DNA of 23,856 bases, taken from Calditrichota bacterium (GTDB lineage Bacteria > Calditrichota > Calditrichia > RBG-13-44-9 > J075). Shown here piece after piece: positions 8,035 to 15,705 of this stretch. Position numbers and translations under genes: made by a program. The notes beneath the pieces are model-generated. The model ran no database searches. It was given only the letters and a program-made list of their open reading frames with translations, and was not told the DNA's origin. Each line of letters begins with the position of its first letter. Within the stretch, counting starts at the first letter, position 1. The DNA is taken from assembly GCA_003695285.1 (NCBI GenBank), contig RFIL01000435.1:1-23856 (forward strand). The letters run 5' to 3'.

Positions 8035-9075
8035 ATGTCTGAGAATCCTCGACCACAACGTGATGCCATTGATCCGCTTCCTCATGGAGATGATCGTGCC
8101 TTTGAAGCGGCATTACGACCTTCAGCGTTTGAAGAGTTTGTTGGTCAATCCAAAGTCGTCGAAAATTTAAAGATATTCATAGAAGCAGCCAAACAGCGGG
8201 GGGAAGCCTTGGATCATGTGTTATTATATGGGCCACCGGGGCTGGGCAAAACTACTCTTGCCTATATTATCGCTGCTGAGTTGGGAGTGGATATTAAAAC
8301 CACCTCCGGTCCTGTTCTGGATAAAGCCGGTGACCTGGCCGGCATCCTCACCAACCTCCAGGAAAAAGATGTCCTCTTTATTGATGAGATCCATCGATTA
8401 AACAATATTGTGGAAGAGTATCTCTATTCGGCGATGGAGGATTATACTCTTGATATCATGATAGATAGAGGAGCCAACGCCCGAACCATTCAAATAAAGT
8501 TACCCTACTTTACACTGGTGGGCGCCACCACCCGCGCGGGTTTGTTAACAGCCCCCATGCGCGCCCGATTTGGTGTCGTTTTGCGATTGGATTATTATCC
8601 TCCGGAAGATTTATTTCACATCCTTATGCGCTCGGCAAAATTATTGGAGGTAGAGGTGGAAGAAGAAGGAGCCATGGAAATTGCCCGACGCTCCCGTGGA
8701 ACTCCTCGTGTTGTCAACCGGCTTCTCCGGAGAACCAGAGATTATGCTCAGGTGAAAGCCGATGGTAAAATTACCAAAGAAGTTGCCGATCAAGCATTAA
8801 AGATGCTGGAAGTTGATGAGAGGGGGCTCGATGAGATGGATAAACGAATTATTCGAACCATCATCGAAAAATATAATGGGGGTCCGGTTGGGATTAATAC
8901 CATTGCCGTGGCGGTGGGTGAAGAAAGCGATACGATAGAAGAAATTTATGAACCCTATCTGATTCAGGAAGGTTTCTTGAAACGAACACCACGAGGACGA
9001 GTTGCAACACCTCTGGCGTATGAACATTTTAACTACAGGCCAAGGAAGCATGGATATCAGCAAGAACTATTTTGA
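8035..9075 (+). CDS. ruvB: Holliday junction branch-migration ATPase RuvB
   Basis: 346 aa, typical length. RuvB is the hexameric AAA+ motor that drives branch migration on RuvA-bound junctions. The N-terminal region RPSAFEEFVGQ precedes Walker A GPPGLGKT at 66-73, Walker B LFIDEIHRLN at 114-123, sensor 1 GATTRAG at 163-169 and the RARFG arginine region at 176-180. A C-terminal winged helix contains GPVGINTIAVAVGEE and the conserved QEGFLKRTPRGR near the end. No strong ribosome-binding site precedes the ATG. The gene appears to have its own promoter upstream and its 3' end overlaps queA by 26 nt. Confidence 0.97.
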   Translation: MSENPRPQRDAIDPLPHGDDRAFEAALRPSAFEEFVGQSKVVENLKIFIEAAKQRGEALDHVLLYGPPGLGKTTLAYIIAAELGVDIKTTSGPVLDKAGDLAGILTNLQEKDVLFIDEIHRLNNIVEEYLYSAMEDYTLDIMIDRGANARTIQIKLPYFTLVGATTRAGLLTAPMRARFGVVLRLDYYPPEDLFHILMRSAKLLEVEVEEEGAMEIARRSRGTPRVVNRLLRRTRDYAQVKADGKITKEVADQALKMLEVDERGLDEMDKRIIRTIIEKYNGGPVGINTIAVAVGEESDTIEEIYEPYLIQEGFLKRTPRGRVATPLAYEHFNYRPRKHGYQQELF

Positions 9076-10120
9076 TGATGATAATCCCCGGTATCGGTTA
9101 TCGGACTTTGATTACAAATTACCTGAAAAATTAATTGCCCAGTATCCTCTGGAAGAGAGAGACAAATGCCGTCTCATGGTGCTGAATCGTGAGACCAGGG
9201 ATATCCAGCATTTGATCTTTCGCGATATTGTGGAATTTTTTCAACCGGGTGATTGTCTGGTGTTAAACAATACCCGGGTGTTTTCGGCTCGTTTATTGGG
9301 GAAAAAGGATAAAACCGGGGCCAAGGTAGAAGTCTTTTTGCTCAGAAACCTGGAAAACGGTATCTGGGAGGTGATGGTTAAACCAGCACGAAAAGTGCGC
9401 CTGGGGAATAAGATCATTTTCTCCGATACATTTTATTGCGATATCATCGACAATACCGTTTCCGGTGGACGGATTATTGAAATTCACTGTAATGGTGATT
9501 TCCTGGAAGAATTAGATAAGGTTGGGAAGACGCCACTGCCCCCGTACATCAAGCGCGAGGCGGAAGAAAAAGATAAACAATACTATCAAACCGTTTATGC
9601 AAAAGAGACAGGAGCCGTTGCTGCACCGACGGCCGGACTTCATTTTACAGAAGAGTTGTTAGAACAAATAAGAAATAAAGGGGTGAAGATCGCTTTTCTT
9701 ACCCTCCATGTGGGATTGGGTACTTTTCGGCCGGTGCAGGTGGATGATATTTCTCGGCATCAAATGCATTCCGAATATTACAAGGTTCCTGAAGAGGCTG
9801 CCCATATCATCAATGAAACCCGAGAGCAGGGGAAAGATATTTTTGCTGTCGGGACGACCTGTGTCAGAGTGCTGGAAACGGTGGCCGATCGAAACGGTAA
9901 AATGAGAGCTTGTGAAGGCTGGACAGACAAATTTATCTATCCTCCTTATCAATTCCGAATGGTCGATCATCTTATTACCAACTTTCATCTTCCTCAATCG
10001 ACCCTCTTAATGCTGACCAGTGCCTTTGCTGGTCATGAATTTTTAATGGAAGCGTATAAAGTTGCTGTAAAAGAAAAATATCGCTTTTTCAGCTATGGAG
10101 ATAGTATGTTGATCCTGTAA
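9050..10120 (+). CDS. queA: tRNA preQ1(34) S-adenosylmethionine ribosyltransferase-isomerase QueA
   Basis: 356 aa. Forms epoxyqueuosine in tRNA by transferring and isomerising the ribosyl part of S-adenosylmethionine onto preQ1 at position 34. Hallmarks are LSDFDYKLPEKLIAQYPLEERD (about 17-38), LNNTRV (72-77), GKTPLPPYIKRE (159-170), AAPTAGLHFTEELL (191-204), HVGLGTFRPV and the C-terminal NFHLPQSTLLMLTSAFAG. An in-frame ATG at 9002 would add 16 residues that are plainly the ruvB 3' end in another frame. The ATG at 9050 has AAGGA just upstream and is preferred, giving a 26-nt overlap with ruvB and likely translational coupling. Confidence 0.96.
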   Translation: MDISKNYFDDDNPRYRLSDFDYKLPEKLIAQYPLEERDKCRLMVLNRETRDIQHLIFRDIVEFFQPGDCLVLNNTRVFSARLLGKKDKTGAKVEVFLLRNLENGIWEVMVKPARKVRLGNKIIFSDTFYCDIIDNTVSGGRIIEIHCNGDFLEELDKVGKTPLPPYIKREAEEKDKQYYQTVYAKETGAVAAPTAGLHFTEELLEQIRNKGVKIAFLTLHVGLGTFRPVQVDDISRHQMHSEYYKVPEEAAHIINETREQGKDIFAVGTTCVRVLETVADRNGKMRACEGWTDKFIYPPYQFRMVDHLITNFHLPQSTLLMLTSAFAGHEFLMEAYKVAVKEKYRFFSYGDSMLIL

Positions 10121-10238
10121 ATTTTTTTTACCTTCTTACCTCCTTAATCCTTATTTTTTGCCAGAATTTTTTTCAAACCTCCTGTGCTGCAAACTTGTCA
10201 TTTTCAAAAATTAAAAATTTTTAATCTTCATAAAAAAA

Positions 10239-10267
10239 TTGCGTGTCAATACCTGCATCCCTAAAAT
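10239..10267 (+). promoter_or_regulatory. Candidate promoter for the NtrB/NtrC-like pair
   Basis: TTGCGT (10239-10244), 17 nt, then TAAAAT (10262-10267), ending 24 bp before the kinase start. The -10 is five of six to consensus and the -35 weak. A perfect 16-bp AT palindrome, ATTAAAAATTTTTAAT at 10210-10225, lies just upstream and may be an operator or simply AT richness. The 171-bp gap 10121-10291 shows nothing else and no clear intrinsic terminator for queA. Confidence 0.35.
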
Positions 10268-10291
10268 AATAGAAATGAAATCGGGAAGGGG

Positions 10292-12694
10292 ATGATGAGG
10301 TATAATTTAAATAAACTATTCCCATTTTTAAGCATACGAGTAAAACTTATCATTGCTTTTACACTTCTTTCCTTTGTACCCCTTACCATTGTGGGGTTGT
10401 TAGGTTTATTCTATAACACCCAGAGTTTAGAGAAAAGTGCACTGGAAAATTTAGTCCATGATGTTTCCATCCTCCGGGAGAAGGCGAAAAACTTTCTCGG
10501 AAACATTAATATGGATATCCAATATCTCAAGGAATCCAGAGTTTTCAACACCTTTCTGAAAGATTATTATCGCTCGGAATATCCCGGATACCAGGGCAGT
10601 TATGTTAATCTTACCCACCAGATTTGTACTTTCATGGAGACCAAAAAAATTTATTATCAAATGTTTTTTGTGGATCGGGATGGTAATGAAGTCTTTCGGG
10701 TGCAAAAAGTAGGAGATGGTTTTAAGATTTTTAAACCCTGGGAACTCAGCAGTTCGGGCTATCGATTTTATGAGCTTCTCACCGAGTCGTTACCCAGGGA
10801 TGAGATCGCCGTGGTTCCGGTAGAGTTGCTGGATGTACTGAATAATGAGAAAATCTCATCAATGAGTTTTGCGACCCGGATATACAATCAACAGAATGAA
10901 TATCAGGGGTTATTTATAGCCAATCTTTTTGCCAGAGATTTTTTTCAAGTCATGGAAAGCAAATCTCATATTACTCCCCATCGGGTGGTGGCCATCGTCA
11001 ATAATGAAGGAAATTATTTATATCACTCGGAGAAGAAAAAAAATTGGAACCGGTTGTTAGCTACCAGAGAAGTTCAGAACATTTCTGAGGAATATTCACC
11101 CACGTTTTCACAACGAATATTATCCGGTAAAGAAGGGATATTTCTGGATTCCAAGACCTATATCGCGGCTTATGCTCCATTATTTATTACTCGTTTCAGT
11201 GGAGGGAATTCGTATTTCCTTTTTGAAAGTGTTGAAAAGAGCTATGTATTAGGACCTGCCAATCGGTTTGCGTTCATTTTTGTAATGTTATTGCTGGTAT
11301 TTTTGGCCATATCCATTTCAGCGGGATTTATAGCGACCAGTCAATTAGCCAGTCCTATTGGAGAATTAAAACGTGGGGCTCAGATAATTGCCCGCGGAAA
11401 TTATAAATATAAGTTGAAAATCGAAACCAATGATGAAATCGAGGAACTGGCAAATCAATTTAATCAAATGGCAGATGCTATCCGAGAACGAGAATTACGT
11501 TTGGAGGAGCACCAAAAGCAATTGGAGGAGATTGTCGTTCGGAGAACTGCCGAACTAAGGAATGAAAAAGAGAAGTTACAGGCAATCCTTGATAACGTAC
11601 CAAGTGCCTTCCTGCTGGTCGATAAGAACAAAAAAATTCTTTCGGCCAGCGCTGCTATTCAGAAAATTACCGGTTTTTCTCGTCAGGCAGTACTTGGTCG
11701 GAAATGTTTTGAAATTTTTTCCGACCCCTCGATTTGTGAAAATTGTATGATGGCTACTAAACAATCTCAGGCCAGACCCTCGGTCTTTATTGAAACCCAA
11801 ACCAGAAATGGGAATGACCCCATCTATATTGAACATATCACCATTCCTCTGGAGATTAACCATCAATATCCGGTTTTTCTGGAAATCCTGACCGATATTA
11901 CAGAGCGGAAAAAATTTGAAGAACATCTAATCGAGACAGAGCGTTTAGCTGCTACCGGGGAGATGGCAGCGGTCATTGCGCATGAAATTCGCAATTCTCT
12001 TACTTCCATGAAAATGTTATTGCAATTAGAACAGGAAGGAAATTCCGAAGATGATCTGGAGCGTTCCCGGGAAATTGTGTTAAGTTCAATTTATCGAATT
12101 GAAGAGGTGGTTTCCAATCTGTTACGGTTCGCTCGTCCGTCCCCTCCGGATTTTCAAACCCGGGATCTGAACCAGTTGATTGAAGAGAGTATCCTTCTGG
12201 TCAGACCCCAACTGGAAAAACAAAGGATCCGTTTAGTCAAAGAATTGGACCCCAAAGTTCCGGAAATCGATATTGATAGTAATCATATGAAGGAAGCGAT
12301 TGTAAACCTCTTATTAAACGCTACTCAAGCTGTGAATGGGAATGGTGAAATTGTTGTGCGTACTCAACTGACTGTTCTTAAACATCGCATAGATGATTTT
12401 GTCTATTCAGACAGATACAATGTCAAAACTCCGCTGGAATTTGATAAAGTGGTCATTCCCCGGGGAGAACAGGTGGCAATCGTTGAATTGAAAGATAATG
12501 GTGCGGGAATTCCGCCAAATTATTTACGAAATATCTTTGATGCATTTTTTACCACCAAATTGAACGGCACCGGTCTGGGGTTGACAATTGTCAAGCGAAC
12601 GGTCAATCAGCATGGAGGTATTATTCGAGTACAAAGCAAAGTGAATGAAGGGACCACTTTCCAAATCATTTTACCTATCCGGAGAAAGATATGA
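10292..12694 (+). CDS. NtrB-like membrane sensor histidine kinase (Cache-like sensor, HAMP, PAS)
   Basis: 800 aa. TM1 at about 17-40, then an extracytoplasmic sensor of about 280 residues with YYQMFFVDRDGNEVFRV and VVAIVNNEGNYLYH strands, resembling a double Cache/PDC fold. TM2 lies at about 325-348, HAMP at about 349-400, a short coiled coil, and PAS at about 428-540 with cysteines C472, C482 and C485. HisKA has His564 in AVIAHEIRNSLTSM. The HATPase carries N box N676 (VNLLLNATQAV), G1 DNGAGI 735-740 and G2 GTGLGLTIVKR 759-769. The HEIRN H-box and the PAS just before it match NtrB-type kinases that control sigma-54 activators. Two ATG codons stand in tandem at the start behind GGGAAGGGG; either could be used. 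The stop overlaps the next start as ATGA, so it is cotranscribed and coupled with its partner. The signal is unknown; a small periplasmic ligand or redox state is inferred. Confidence 0.9.
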   Translation: MMRYNLNKLFPFLSIRVKLIIAFTLLSFVPLTIVGLLGLFYNTQSLEKSALENLVHDVSILREKAKNFLGNINMDIQYLKESRVFNTFLKDYYRSEYPGYQGSYVNLTHQICTFMETKKIYYQMFFVDRDGNEVFRVQKVGDGFKIFKPWELSSSGYRFYELLTESLPRDEIAVVPVELLDVLNNEKISSMSFATRIYNQQNEYQGLFIANLFARDFFQVMESKSHITPHRVVAIVNNEGNYLYHSEKKKNWNRLLATREVQNISEEYSPTFSQRILSGKEGIFLDSKTYIAAYAPLFITRFSGGNSYFLFESVEKSYVLGPANRFAFIFVMLLLVFLAISISAGFIATSQLASPIGELKRGAQIIARGNYKYKLKIETNDEIEELANQFNQMADAIRERELRLEEHQKQLEEIVVRRTAELRNEKEKLQAILDNVPSAFLLVDKNKKILSASAAIQKITGFSRQAVLGRKCFEIFSDPSICENCMMATKQSQARPSVFIETQTRNGNDPIYIEHITIPLEINHQYPVFLEILTDITERKKFEEHLIETERLAATGEMAAVIAHEIRNSLTSMKMLLQLEQEGNSEDDLERSREIVLSSIYRIEEVVSNLLRFARPSPPDFQTRDLNQLIEESILLVRPQLEKQRIRLVKELDPKVPEIDIDSNHMKEAIVNLLLNATQAVNGNGEIVVRTQLTVLKHRIDDFVYSDRYNVKTPLEFDKVVIPRGEQVAIVELKDNGAGIPPNYLRNIFDAFFTTKLNGTGLGLTIVKRTVNQHGGIIRVQSKVNEGTTFQIILPIRRKI

Positions 12695-14100
12695 ACAAGC
12701 GAACGATACTGATTGTCGATGATGATGCAGCCATTCAATTTGCCTTTCAGAAGACCTTTTCCTCCATGGGTTTTGATATACTAACTGCCGGAGATGGCCA
12801 ACAAGCATTAGATAAAATTCAAGAGACCTGCCCGGATTTAGTTTTCCTGGATGTGGCGATGCCGGGTATGGATGGTCTGGATGCCCTGGAACAGATCAAA
12901 ACAGAACATCCTGACCTCCCGGTGGTAATTATAACCGGTTACGGAAACATGGAAACCGCGATCCGGGCTATGCAATGTGGTGCCTATGATTATTTAACCA
13001 AACCTCTGGATATTGAGAAGGTTCGGGTGACAGCTCAACGCGCCCTGGAAATGAGGGAGATGCGGAGAAAAATTAATGTTCTGCAACAGAAATTAGAAGA
13101 TAAATCTCATGAAGGTAGAACGATCCTTATTGGAAAAAATCCCCGAATGCAGGAAATATTCAAAAAAATAGGAGTTCTGTCCACTTCTCCAAACACCACC
13201 AACATCCTGATACTCGGGGAAACCGGAACTGGTAAAGAATTAGTGGCGCGAGTCATTCATGAGAGTGGACCGAATGCTGATGAACCCTTTGTTGCCATCA
13301 ATTGTACCGTTTTACCGGAAACCTTGCTGGAGAGTGAACTGTTCGGTCATGAGAAAGGAGCTTTTACCGGAGCCGATAGAAGTAAACCGGGTAAATTTGA
13401 GTTAGCCGGAAAGGGGACATTGTTCCTGGATGAAGTGGGAGATATGCCGGAAGCGCTTCAGAAAAAGCTGCTCCGGGTTATCCAGGAGCGATGCTTTGAA
13501 CGTCTGGGCAGCAATCAATCCATTCCTCTCGAGGCCCGGTTAATTGCTGCAACCCATCATAATTTATCCGATGCCGTTCAAAAAGGGACTTTTCGTGAGG
13601 ATTTATATTATCGACTGAATGTGGTGGCGATAAACCTTCCTCCCTTAAGGGAGAGGAAGGAAGATATTCCCTTGCTGGCAACCTATTTTCTACAAAAATA
13701 TGGTGAAAGATTTGGAAAAAAAATAAATCAGATAGATCCGGAAGCGATGGAGTTGTTGATGAGTTGGGATTATCCTGGAAATATCCGCGAACTGGAAAAC
13801 TTAATCGAACGTGCTGTAGCGCTGGAGCGAGGAAGTGTTTTAACCCGTCAATCATTTCCACTTGAAATGAATTCTACCACGGAACAGCTTCCGTTTGATG
13901 TTCCTATCCTGACCAAGAATTTCCAGGAAGCCAAGCGAAGAGTCATTGATGCATTTGAAAAAAAATATTTAACCCGGCTGTTGGAAGAGACCGGGGGTAA
14001 TGTCAGTCATGCAGCACGAATTTCCGGATTGGAAAGACAGAGTTTTCAACGATTAATGAAAAAACATAATATCACATCCTCCCAATTCCGTCGAAAATAA
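12691..14100 (+). CDS. NtrC-family sigma-54-dependent response regulator
   Basis: 469 aa. Receiver at 1-120 with D10-D12 acidic pocket, phospho-acceptor D54 (LVFLDVAMPGMDG) and K104 (LTKPLD). AAA+ domain at about 146-385: Walker A GETGTGKE 176-183, the sigma-54 contacting loop GAFTGA 223-228, Walker B LFLDEVGDMP 244-253, FREDLYYRLNV 301-311, WDYPGNIRELENL 359-371. The C-terminal Fis-type helix-turn-helix is at about 435-462 (GGNVSHAARISGLERQSFQRLM). All elements needed to activate sigma-54 RNA polymerase are intact; ATHHNL replaces the more usual ATNRDL at sensor I. The ATG overlaps the kinase stop codon by ATGA, making this the kinase's partner. The sigma-54-like element 142 bp downstream, in front of the redox cluster, is the nearest visible target candidate. 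Confidence 0.94.
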   Translation: MNKRTILIVDDDAAIQFAFQKTFSSMGFDILTAGDGQQALDKIQETCPDLVFLDVAMPGMDGLDALEQIKTEHPDLPVVIITGYGNMETAIRAMQCGAYDYLTKPLDIEKVRVTAQRALEMREMRRKINVLQQKLEDKSHEGRTILIGKNPRMQEIFKKIGVLSTSPNTTNILILGETGTGKELVARVIHESGPNADEPFVAINCTVLPETLLESELFGHEKGAFTGADRSKPGKFELAGKGTLFLDEVGDMPEALQKKLLRVIQERCFERLGSNQSIPLEARLIAATHHNLSDAVQKGTFREDLYYRLNVVAINLPPLRERKEDIPLLATYFLQKYGERFGKKINQIDPEAMELLMSWDYPGNIRELENLIERAVALERGSVLTRQSFPLEMNSTTEQLPFDVPILTKNFQEAKRRVIDAFEKKYLTRLLEETGGNVSHAARISGLERQSFQRLMKKHNITSSQFRRK

Positions 14101-14146
14101 CTGCCACCTAAAGTTAGCACCCTGCAACTTCACTGTTCCACTTCTG

Positions 14147-14188
14147 GGGAGAACCTGATGGTTTGGTTCTCCCTGATTTTCCCTTTTT
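14147..14188 (+). terminator. Rho-independent terminator of the two-component operon
   Basis: Stem GGGAGAACC (14147-14155) pairs with GGTTCTCCC (14165-14173) around a 9-nt loop. It is followed by TGATTTTCCCTTTTT, a T-rich tail with a short C interruption. It lies 46 bp after the response-regulator stop and insulates the redox cluster from read-through, so the cluster needs its own promoter. Confidence 0.85.
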
Positions 14189-14240
14189 AAAGCACTAATA
14201 ATTAAAGACTTAGGTCTGTGTGTCGTTGAGGTGTGAATTT

Positions 14241-14257
14241 CTGGCATATCTCTTGAA
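14241..14257 (+). promoter_or_regulatory. Sigma-54-like (-24/-12) promoter element before the redox cluster
   Basis: CTGGCATATCTCTTGAA has the TGGCA block with GG at 14243-14244, then exactly 10 nt, then GA at 14255-14256. The consensus is TGGCAC-N5-TTGC, so the -24 side is good and the -12 has GA instead of GC. It ends 64 bp before the porin-cytochrome start and follows the terminator of a sigma-54 activator gene. An imperfect palindrome AGACTTAGGTCT (14206-14217) about 25 bp upstream is a possible activator site but is short. Confidence 0.4.
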
Positions 14258-14320
14258 AGATATTTAGGAAAATTGAGAAGCCATTAATTACGGCTAGTTA
14301 AACTAATTTTGGAGGCAGTC

Positions 14321-15604
14321 ATGAAAAAATCTTTACTCATCAGTGCTGTAGTGTTGGGTTTGTTTATGTCTGTTATTTTGACCCAATCGGCTCAGGCAAT
14401 ACCGGCCTTTGCCAGAAAGTATCGCACCAGTTGTTCGACCTGCCATTACGAATTCCCCAAGTTGAACGCATTCGGTAAAGCTTTTCTCAACAATGGGTTG
14501 AGGTATCCCGAGGGGCAGGATCCCGATATTCGCAAGGATAATCCAGTAAGCTTGGGCTCGGAAGCCTACAAAAAGGTGTGGCCGGATGCCATTTGGCCGG
14601 CGGATATTGATGGATTGGTACCACTCTCAGTGCATGCCGTGGGTCGCTTTAACTATGCACCGGAAGCTGGTGGTGATGAGGAAGAAGAAGAAGAAGGAGG
14701 CGTGAAATCGACATTTGAATTTCCCCATGAACTGGAAGTTCTCTATGCAGGGACCATTGGAGAGAATGTTTCTTTTATGGGCGAGATCGAGATGGAAAAT
14801 GAAGATAATGAAATTGAATTTGGTTTTCCTTTTTGGGTCCAATGGGATTTTAACGCCAACTGGCATGTACGTTTGGGGAATGTCTCACCGGATCCCACTC
14901 CTGATCACTTGCGTTTGACCCGAAATCATTACAATGTCGCCAGCTTCAGGAGCCGAAATCGTTGGCGTTTACGCGACCAACAATCCGGGATCGAATTACG
15001 AGGTGCTGGAAATGGTGCCGGTGGTCGTGGTGGATATACCTTCCAGGTTGGGGTTGTGAATGGACAGGGCATCAATGATGCCAATAGTTCGAAGGATATT
15101 TATGCTCGGGCGACCTATAAAATTGGTGGTCTGGGTGAAGTTGGTGGAACTCAGGGGCAGGGGAGTGAAACATCTGCCTTTTATGTAGACAATAACCTGC
15201 GATTGGGCGGTTTCTTCTATAAAGGTACCGTCTCCGGAGCGAATCCCGACGAAGATATAACTGTGTTTGGTGGCGATCTGGATTTATGGTTTAATCGCTT
15301 AATCGTGAATGGCGCCGCCATGTTCATGAAATCCGAAATTCCGGATATGGCGGATCGTAATTCGATGGCCTGGTATGCACAGGCAAATTATGTCATTTAC
15401 CCATGGTTAATACCTCTGGTTCGCTATGAATATACCGATGCGGATACTGATGCCGATACACCGGATCCCCAAACGTCTCTCATCCCTGCATTAACGGTTG
15501 TTCTACGGGCAAATGTTAAAATAACTGCAGAATATTTTCTCCCGCTGGATGATGCCCATAAGGACGCTGATCAGCTAACTCTCCAGGCGCAATTTGGATT
15601 CTAA
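14321..15604 (+). CDS. Monoheme cytochrome-porin fusion, Cyc2-like architecture
   Basis: 427 aa. A signal peptide ends at about residue 26 (TQSAQA). It is followed at once by a haem domain: IPAFARKYRTSCSTCHYEF with CXXCH at 38-42, then FPKLNAFGKAFLNNG. The remaining 350 residues are polar, Gly/aromatic-rich and strand-like with no hydrophobic helix, and the protein ends QAQFGF with a terminal Phe, as in outer-membrane beta barrels. N-terminal single haem plus C-terminal porin is the arrangement of Cyc2, the outer-membrane iron oxidase, and of a wider poorly characterised family in non-iron oxidisers. A run of seven acidic residues (119-125) lies in a probable loop. A TTG at 14309 could extend the frame by four codons, but GGAGG sits 5 nt before the ATG at 14321. 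It is first in the redox cluster. Porin-cytochrome assignment good; Cyc2 function only inferred. Confidence 0.8.
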   Translation: MKKSLLISAVVLGLFMSVILTQSAQAIPAFARKYRTSCSTCHYEFPKLNAFGKAFLNNGLRYPEGQDPDIRKDNPVSLGSEAYKKVWPDAIWPADIDGLVPLSVHAVGRFNYAPEAGGDEEEEEEGGVKSTFEFPHELEVLYAGTIGENVSFMGEIEMENEDNEIEFGFPFWVQWDFNANWHVRLGNVSPDPTPDHLRLTRNHYNVASFRSRNRWRLRDQQSGIELRGAGNGAGGRGGYTFQVGVVNGQGINDANSSKDIYARATYKIGGLGEVGGTQGQGSETSAFYVDNNLRLGGFFYKGTVSGANPDEDITVFGGDLDLWFNRLIVNGAAMFMKSEIPDMADRNSMAWYAQANYVIYPWLIPLVRYEYTDADTDADTPDPQTSLIPALTVVLRANVKITAEYFLPLDDAHKDADQLTLQAQFGF

Positions 15605-15613
15605 AATACCGCA

Positions 15614-15632
15614 TGACTCTACCCCTGAGTCA
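15614..15632 (+). other. Intergenic stem-loop 1 (TGACTC/GAGTCA)
   Basis: TGACTC (15614-15619) and GAGTCA (15627-15632) form a 6-bp stem with a 7-nt loop, ten bases after the porin-cytochrome stop and directly before a much stronger hairpin. It has no T tract, so it is not an intrinsic terminator on its own. Confidence 0.5.
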
Positions 15633-15633
15633 G

Positions 15634-15670
15634 CCCAGGGCAAATGAGTGTTCGACTTATTTGCCCTGGG
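15634..15670 (+). other. Intergenic stem-loop 2, 16-bp stem without T tract
   Basis: CCCAGGGCAAAT (15634-15645) pairs perfectly with ATTTGCCCTGGG (15659-15670). GAGT/ACTT extends the stem by four pairs, one G-U, leaving the 5-nt loop GTTCG. The bases after it on the plus strand are AAAAAATT and on the minus strand CTGACTC, so neither strand has the U tract of an intrinsic terminator. It ends 35 bp before the cupredoxin start. An mRNA-stabilising or processing hairpin that sets different expression of the two genes is the simplest reading. Confidence 0.75.
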
Positions 15671-15705
15671 AAAAAATTGAACATAGTAACAGGAGGATTA
15701 AAAAT

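Noticed and set aside
10210..10225. 16-bp perfect palindrome ATTAAAAATTTTTAAT as an operator
   Set aside because: Composed only of A and T in an AT-rich gap, so chance is a good explanation; mentioned only with the promoter.
13478..13861. 127-aa minus-strand ORF inside the NtrC-family gene
   Set aside because: Antisense shadow of the conserved AAA+ domain.
15634..15670. Reading the strong hairpin as an intrinsic terminator
   Set aside because: Neither strand has a T tract after the stem, so it is listed as a stem-loop of unknown role.
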